Part shown: piece after piece, positions 4,917 to 7,219 of the stretch
Layout: the number at the start of each line of letters is the position of its first letter
Position numbering within the stretch: position 1 is the first letter of the stretch
Origin: Desulfotignum sp.
Lineage (GTDB): Bacteria; Desulfobacterota; Desulfobacteria; Desulfobacterales; Desulfobacteraceae
Direction: 5' to 3'
DNA length: 7,219 nucleotides
Assembly: GCA_021737445.1 (NCBI GenBank)
Contig: JAIPDY010000166.1
Coordinates: 1 to 7,219, forward strand
Notes under the pieces: model-generated
The model's input: only the letters and a program-made list of their open reading frames with translations
The model's database searches: none
Told to the model about the DNA's origin: nothing
Program-made: the position numbers and the translations under genes

Positions 4917-6004
4917 TAAAACAAAAACCCTTTGACCGGCCGCTCTGACTGAAGCATGAACTGTCTGAGATTTCTGAAATCTCTGGGTCCCGGGCGCCTG
5001 GTATGTTTGATTTCAATGGCGTACAGGGTATGATCCTTTTCAAACACCAGATCGATTTCACTCCCGCCCGTACTTTTATAGTAATAAAACTGATCTGTTT
5101 TGATAAACCCCAGTTTTCTGCGTTTTTCAAGTTCGGCAATAACAAAATTTTCAATGCGCTGCCCCTGGCTGACCGGGGAGTTAAAGCTTGAAAAAATGCC
5201 GGTATCCGCCACATAGATTTTGGCGGCTTTGATAAACCGTTTTGCCGGGCCGTACTGATATCCGTACAGCCTGAAAGTCAACTGTGTCTGTTGCAGTGCA
5301 TTAAGGTATTTTTTTGCCGTGGGATGGCTCAGGGCCGACTCCCTGGCGAAATTGGAAATCTCCAGGTGGGAACCGATGGACCGGTTGATATGGTGAAAAA
5401 CAGCCAGGAGCCCGTCCAGGTTTTCAATATTGGACAGCTGCATCAGGTCCCGGGTAAAATAGGTGTTTTTATAATTGGTCAACAGGTTCTTTTTTTCTTC
5501 CAGATCGGTCATTGACAGAACCTCCGGGAACTGTCCATAGGTGATGGCATCTTCAAGGCATCGATTGGCTTCCCTGATCTGGGGCAGCTCCGCTGTTTCA
5601 TGAAAGATTGAATGGGTCGGCTCCCCCTGGTTTTCTCCCCAGCACGCTGTGGGCAGCGAGATGATCTCAATTCTGCCGGCAAGGGTATCTGCGGCAGCAT
5701 CCATCAGGCCGATGGTGCTGGATCCGGTCATGAGAAAAAAGGCATTCTGATTGTCAACCGCATATTTTACCGCAACGGTGAGCAGGGGATGGCGCTGGAT
5801 TTCATCGATGACTGCGTGATCACCAAGGCGGCTGATAAATCCCTTGGGATCCTGTTTGGCCCAGTCCAGCAGATCCAGATCATCCAGGGTTGCATAGGGA
5901 ATGCCTGGATACCGCTGCTTGAGCAGGGTCGTTTTTCCCGACCGTCTGGGACCGATGATCAGGCAGCTTTTATGTACGGGTAAAGATATCCATCTTTTAA
6001 ACAT
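4844..6004 (-). CDS. AAA-family ATPase with DUF4143 (nuclease-fold-like) C-terminal domain
   Basis: A 386-residue member of the AAA_14/DUF4143 family, widespread ATPases of unknown cellular role that often sit alone and are exchanged between genomes. The N-terminal ATPase part has Walker A GPRRSGKTT (18-26), Walker B HAVIDEIQ (63-70, Asp67-Glu68) and a TGSST sensor-like motif (93-97). A helical middle part follows. The C-terminal DUF4143 domain carries GSEIDLVFEKDHTLYAIEIK (314-333), whose Asp318, Glu331 and Lys333 resemble a PD-(D/E)XK nuclease core. The end, LFYSGDAY...LIPIGALYRGC, is the usual family tail. Length is normal and no motif is missing. The start is set by the standard family opening (MFKRWISLPV), but no clear Shine-Dalgarno precedes it, suggesting weak translation. 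The gene and its upstream region look more A/T-rich than the neighbours, consistent with acquisition. It faces rocD and probably has no metabolic link to it. Confidence 0.88.
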   Translation of the reverse strand: MFKRWISLPVHKSCLIIGPRRSGKTTLLKQRYPGIPYATLDDLDLLDWAKQDPKGFISRLGDHAVIDEIQRHPLLTVAVKYAVDNQNAFFLMTGSSTIGLMDAAADTLAGRIEIISLPTACWGENQGEPTHSIFHETAELPQIREANRCLEDAITYGQFPEVLSMTDLEEKKNLLTNYKNTYFTRDLMQLSNIENLDGLLAVFHHINRSIGSHLEISNFARESALSHPTAKKYLNALQQTQLTFRLYGYQYGPAKRFIKAAKIYVADTGIFSSFNSPVSQGQRIENFVIAELEKRRKLGFIKTDQFYYYKSTGGSEIDLVFEKDHTLYAIEIKHTRRPGPRDFRNLRQFMLQSERPVKGFLFYSGDAYDRCGDICLIPIGALYRGC

Positions 6005-6071
6005 AGTTACAAAATAACATGGATAATTTGAAAGTCAAGTTTGATTTTGGATTTGAATAAAAGAGAAATTA

Positions 6072-6114
6072 CCGGTTTTTTTTCTTGACAAACAAACCGG
6101 GTTCGTCATACAAA
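6072..6114 (+). promoter_or_regulatory. Candidate sigma-70 promoter with an inverted repeat over its -35 box
   Basis: A perfect -35 TTGACA (6085-6090) is followed after 18 bases by TACAAA (6109-6114, 4 of 6 to the -10 consensus). The -35 lies in the loop of an inverted repeat CCGGTTT (6072-6078) / AAACCGG (6094-6100). Transcription would start near 6121, leaving a leader of about 112 bases before the oxidoreductase. A repressor on the repeat would block polymerase access, but the pairing may be chance. Confidence 0.38.
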
Positions 6115-6140
6115 AATCTGAGTTCCAAGGGTAAGCCAGG

Positions 6141-6165
6141 GCGTGAAATTGACAGAAATTCACGC
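6141..6165. promoter_or_regulatory. 25-bp operator-like palindrome upstream of the oxidoreductase gene
   Basis: GCGTGAA (6141-6147) and TTCACGC (6159-6165) are perfect 7-base arms with two further pairs inside (TT/AA). A second TTGACA (6149-6154) lies in the middle, but its -10 partner (around 6172-6177) is poor. The centre is about 80 bases before the ATG. It resembles a dimeric regulator site, either over an alternative promoter or in the leader of the transcript from the upstream one. Confidence 0.42.
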
Positions 6166-6223
6166 TGTTTACACATTTTTCGTTTGATGGCAACCGGGTA
6201 TCTATCGTTTATTTGAAACCTGT

Positions 6224-6228
6224 GGAGG
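6224..6228 (+). promoter_or_regulatory. Ribosome binding site GGAGG for the oxidoreductase
   Basis: GGAGG lies 4 bases before the ATG at 6233 and decides that start. The N-terminal dinucleotide-binding motif begins directly after it, as expected. Confidence 0.8.
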
Positions 6229-6232
6229 TGTC

Positions 6233-7219
6233 ATGAAACACCTGATTATCGGAAATGGAATTGCCGGGATAAACGCTGCCAGGGCCATCCGCGAGATGGA
6301 CACCACTGCCGGCATTTTCATGGTCAGTGACGAGACCTTTCCCCCGTACAGCCGCCCCATGATCTCCTATGTCCTGGAAGGATCCGAACCCCACGCAAAA
6401 CTGCCCCTTTTTGCCGGCAATATATATGAAGACCTGAACATTACGCCTGTTCTGGGACACCGCGTGACACACCTTGATGTGAAAAAAAAGGTTGTTCATC
6501 TTGAAAACGGCACAGACATCGATTTCCAAAAACTGTTGATTGCCTCAGGGGCGGATGCCAGGCATATCAGGGTTCCGGGGGCAGAGCTGGGCAATATTTT
6601 CACCATGCGGACCCAGAAGGATGTGCTGGATCATCTGGCGGCCATCTCACAGGGGGTAAAAAACGCCCTGGTGCTGGGCGGCGGACTGGTGGGATTCAAG
6701 GCGGCCCATGCGCTGTTAAAGCGGGGTATAAAGGTCACCATGCTGATCACATCGGCTTATCCCCTGGCCATGCAGGTGGACCCAACCGCCGGAAAAATGA
6801 TCCTCAAAGAACTTCAGGCCCATGGATTATCCGTAAAAGTAGGGGTCAGCGTCTCTTCATTTGACGGTGACACCCGGGTCAAAAAAGCCAGCCTGGATTC
6901 AGGGGAAACACTGGATTGTGATCTTGTCATCGTGGGCAAGGGTGTTGACCCGTCTCTGGGATTTATCGCAGAAAACGACATTGCGATCGATTACGGTATT
7001 CTGGTGGACCCGTATCTTTGTTCCAGTGTTCCGGATATCTATGCGGCCGGTGATGCAGCCGAATCCATGGACATTGCCCGTCAAAAACGCTGGGTCAATG
7101 CCATCTGGCCGGAAGCCGCCGTCCAGGGAAAAATAGCAGGATACAACATGGCCGGCAGAAAGGTGGCCTGTCCGGGCAGTCTGGGCAGAAACGTCATGCG
7201 GATTTTCGGACTGGATGTC
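6233..7219 (+). CDS. FAD/NAD(P)-dependent oxidoreductase (Pyr_redox_2 family), 3' end cut by the window
   Basis: The frame is open from ATG 6233 to the last base, 329 codons without a stop. A cytoplasmic flavoprotein of the pyridine nucleotide-disulfide reductase superfamily. Features in order: the FAD Rossmann motif at the N-terminus (MKHLIIGNGIAGINAA, Gly7-x-Gly9-x-x-Gly12); the YSRPMISYVLEG segment (39-50) typical of the rubredoxin reductase / NirB-like branch; the NAD(P) motif VLGGGLVG (147-154); and the second FAD motif DIYAAGDAAE (268-277). There is no CxxC pair in the N-terminal FAD domain and no single redox cysteine near residue 43. It is therefore more likely an electron-transfer NAD(P)H oxidoreductase, passing electrons to rubredoxin or another small carrier, than a disulfide or CoA-disulfide reductase. 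The family is usually about 400 or more residues, so a C-terminal portion is missing here. The physiological partner cannot be read from the window. Confidence 0.88.
   Translation, partial: MKHLIIGNGIAGINAARAIREMDTTAGIFMVSDETFPPYSRPMISYVLEGSEPHAKLPLFAGNIYEDLNITPVLGHRVTHLDVKKKVVHLENGTDIDFQKLLIASGADARHIRVPGAELGNIFTMRTQKDVLDHLAAISQGVKNALVLGGGLVGFKAAHALLKRGIKVTMLITSAYPLAMQVDPTAGKMILKELQAHGLSVKVGVSVSSFDGDTRVKKASLDSGETLDCDLVIVGKGVDPSLGFIAENDIAIDYGILVDPYLCSSVPDIYAAGDAAESMDIARQKRWVNAIWPEAAVQGKIAGYNMAGRKVACPGSLGRNVMRIFGLDV

Larger units (their letters stand above)
6005..6232. promoter_or_regulatory. AT-rich divergent region between the ATPase and oxidoreductase genes
   Basis: This stretch of 228 bases contains no gene I can support. 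The left third is AT-rich with poor promoter definition for the ATPase. The remainder carries two TTGACA boxes (6085-6090 and 6149-6154) facing the oxidoreductase and two inverted repeats described separately. Confidence 0.5.

Noticed and set aside
5612..5983. Plus-strand 123-codon frame
   Set aside because: Antisense to the ATPase N-terminal domain containing Walker A and B; no independent support.
6209..6529. Minus-strand 106-codon frame over the start of the oxidoreductase
   Set aside because: Opposite to a frame with clear FAD-binding motifs and a good ribosome site; no support.
1..7219. CRISPR array, tRNA/rRNA genes, transposase or integrase
   Set aside because: No regularly spaced repeats, cloverleaf or rRNA-like sequence, and no DDE or tyrosine-recombinase protein were seen on either strand.

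Overview
The window looks like chromosomal DNA of a mesophilic Gram-negative bacterium, most likely a sulfate-reducing member of the Desulfobacterales (formerly Deltaproteobacteria). This is a judgement from codon style, protein flavour and gene content, not a database match. Pointers are a periplasmic solute-binding protein with a signal peptide, a PAS/AAA+/Fis sigma-54 activator with a well-matched -24/-12 promoter, and a DUF4143 ATPase of the kind common in such genomes.

Layout. (1) 3-59 (+): the last residues of an upstream protein, probably a branched-chain amino-acid type ABC permease. (2) 60-200: an intergenic region with a GC-rich palindrome, a small hairpin and a heptad-repeat stem-loop. 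(3) 201-1424 (+): an ABC transporter substrate-binding protein. (4) 1524-2912 (-): a PAS-AAA+-Fis sigma-54-dependent activator, about the size of Bacillus RocR. (5) 2913-3237: a divergent control region with a sigma-70-like promoter for the activator, a sigma-54 promoter pointing right and candidate activator-binding sites. (6) 3238-3477 (+): a small ORF of unknown function. (7) 3406-3478 (-): a decayed fragment of the 3' end of a DUF4143 ATPase gene. (8) 3479-3588: two perfect palindromic elements and a possible second promoter. (9) 3589-4797 (+): ornithine aminotransferase, rocD. (10) 4844-6004 (-): an intact AAA/DUF4143 ATPase. (11) 6005-6232: an AT-rich divergent control region with two palindromes. 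(12) 6233-7219 (+): an FAD/NAD(P)-dependent oxidoreductase that runs off the window; it has no stop codon here.

How it fits together. Genes 3 to 9 read as a small amino-acid uptake and catabolism locus. A transporter delivers an amino acid or related compound, the activator senses a metabolite through its PAS domain, and it switches on the sigma-54 promoter that reads through the small ORF into rocD. RocD converts ornithine and 2-oxoglutarate to glutamate-5-semialdehyde and glutamate. This parallels the RocR/sigma-54 control of rocD in Bacillus, but the ligand and the transporter substrate are inferred.

The most unusual structure is that rocD lies between two direct 73-bp copies (67/73 identical) of the 3' end of the ATPase gene. 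One copy is intact. The other is a remnant in which every substitution changes an amino acid. The small ORF ahead of rocD reads antisense through that remnant, so its C-terminus may be a by-product of the rearrangement. I see no tRNA, rRNA, CRISPR array or transposase gene.
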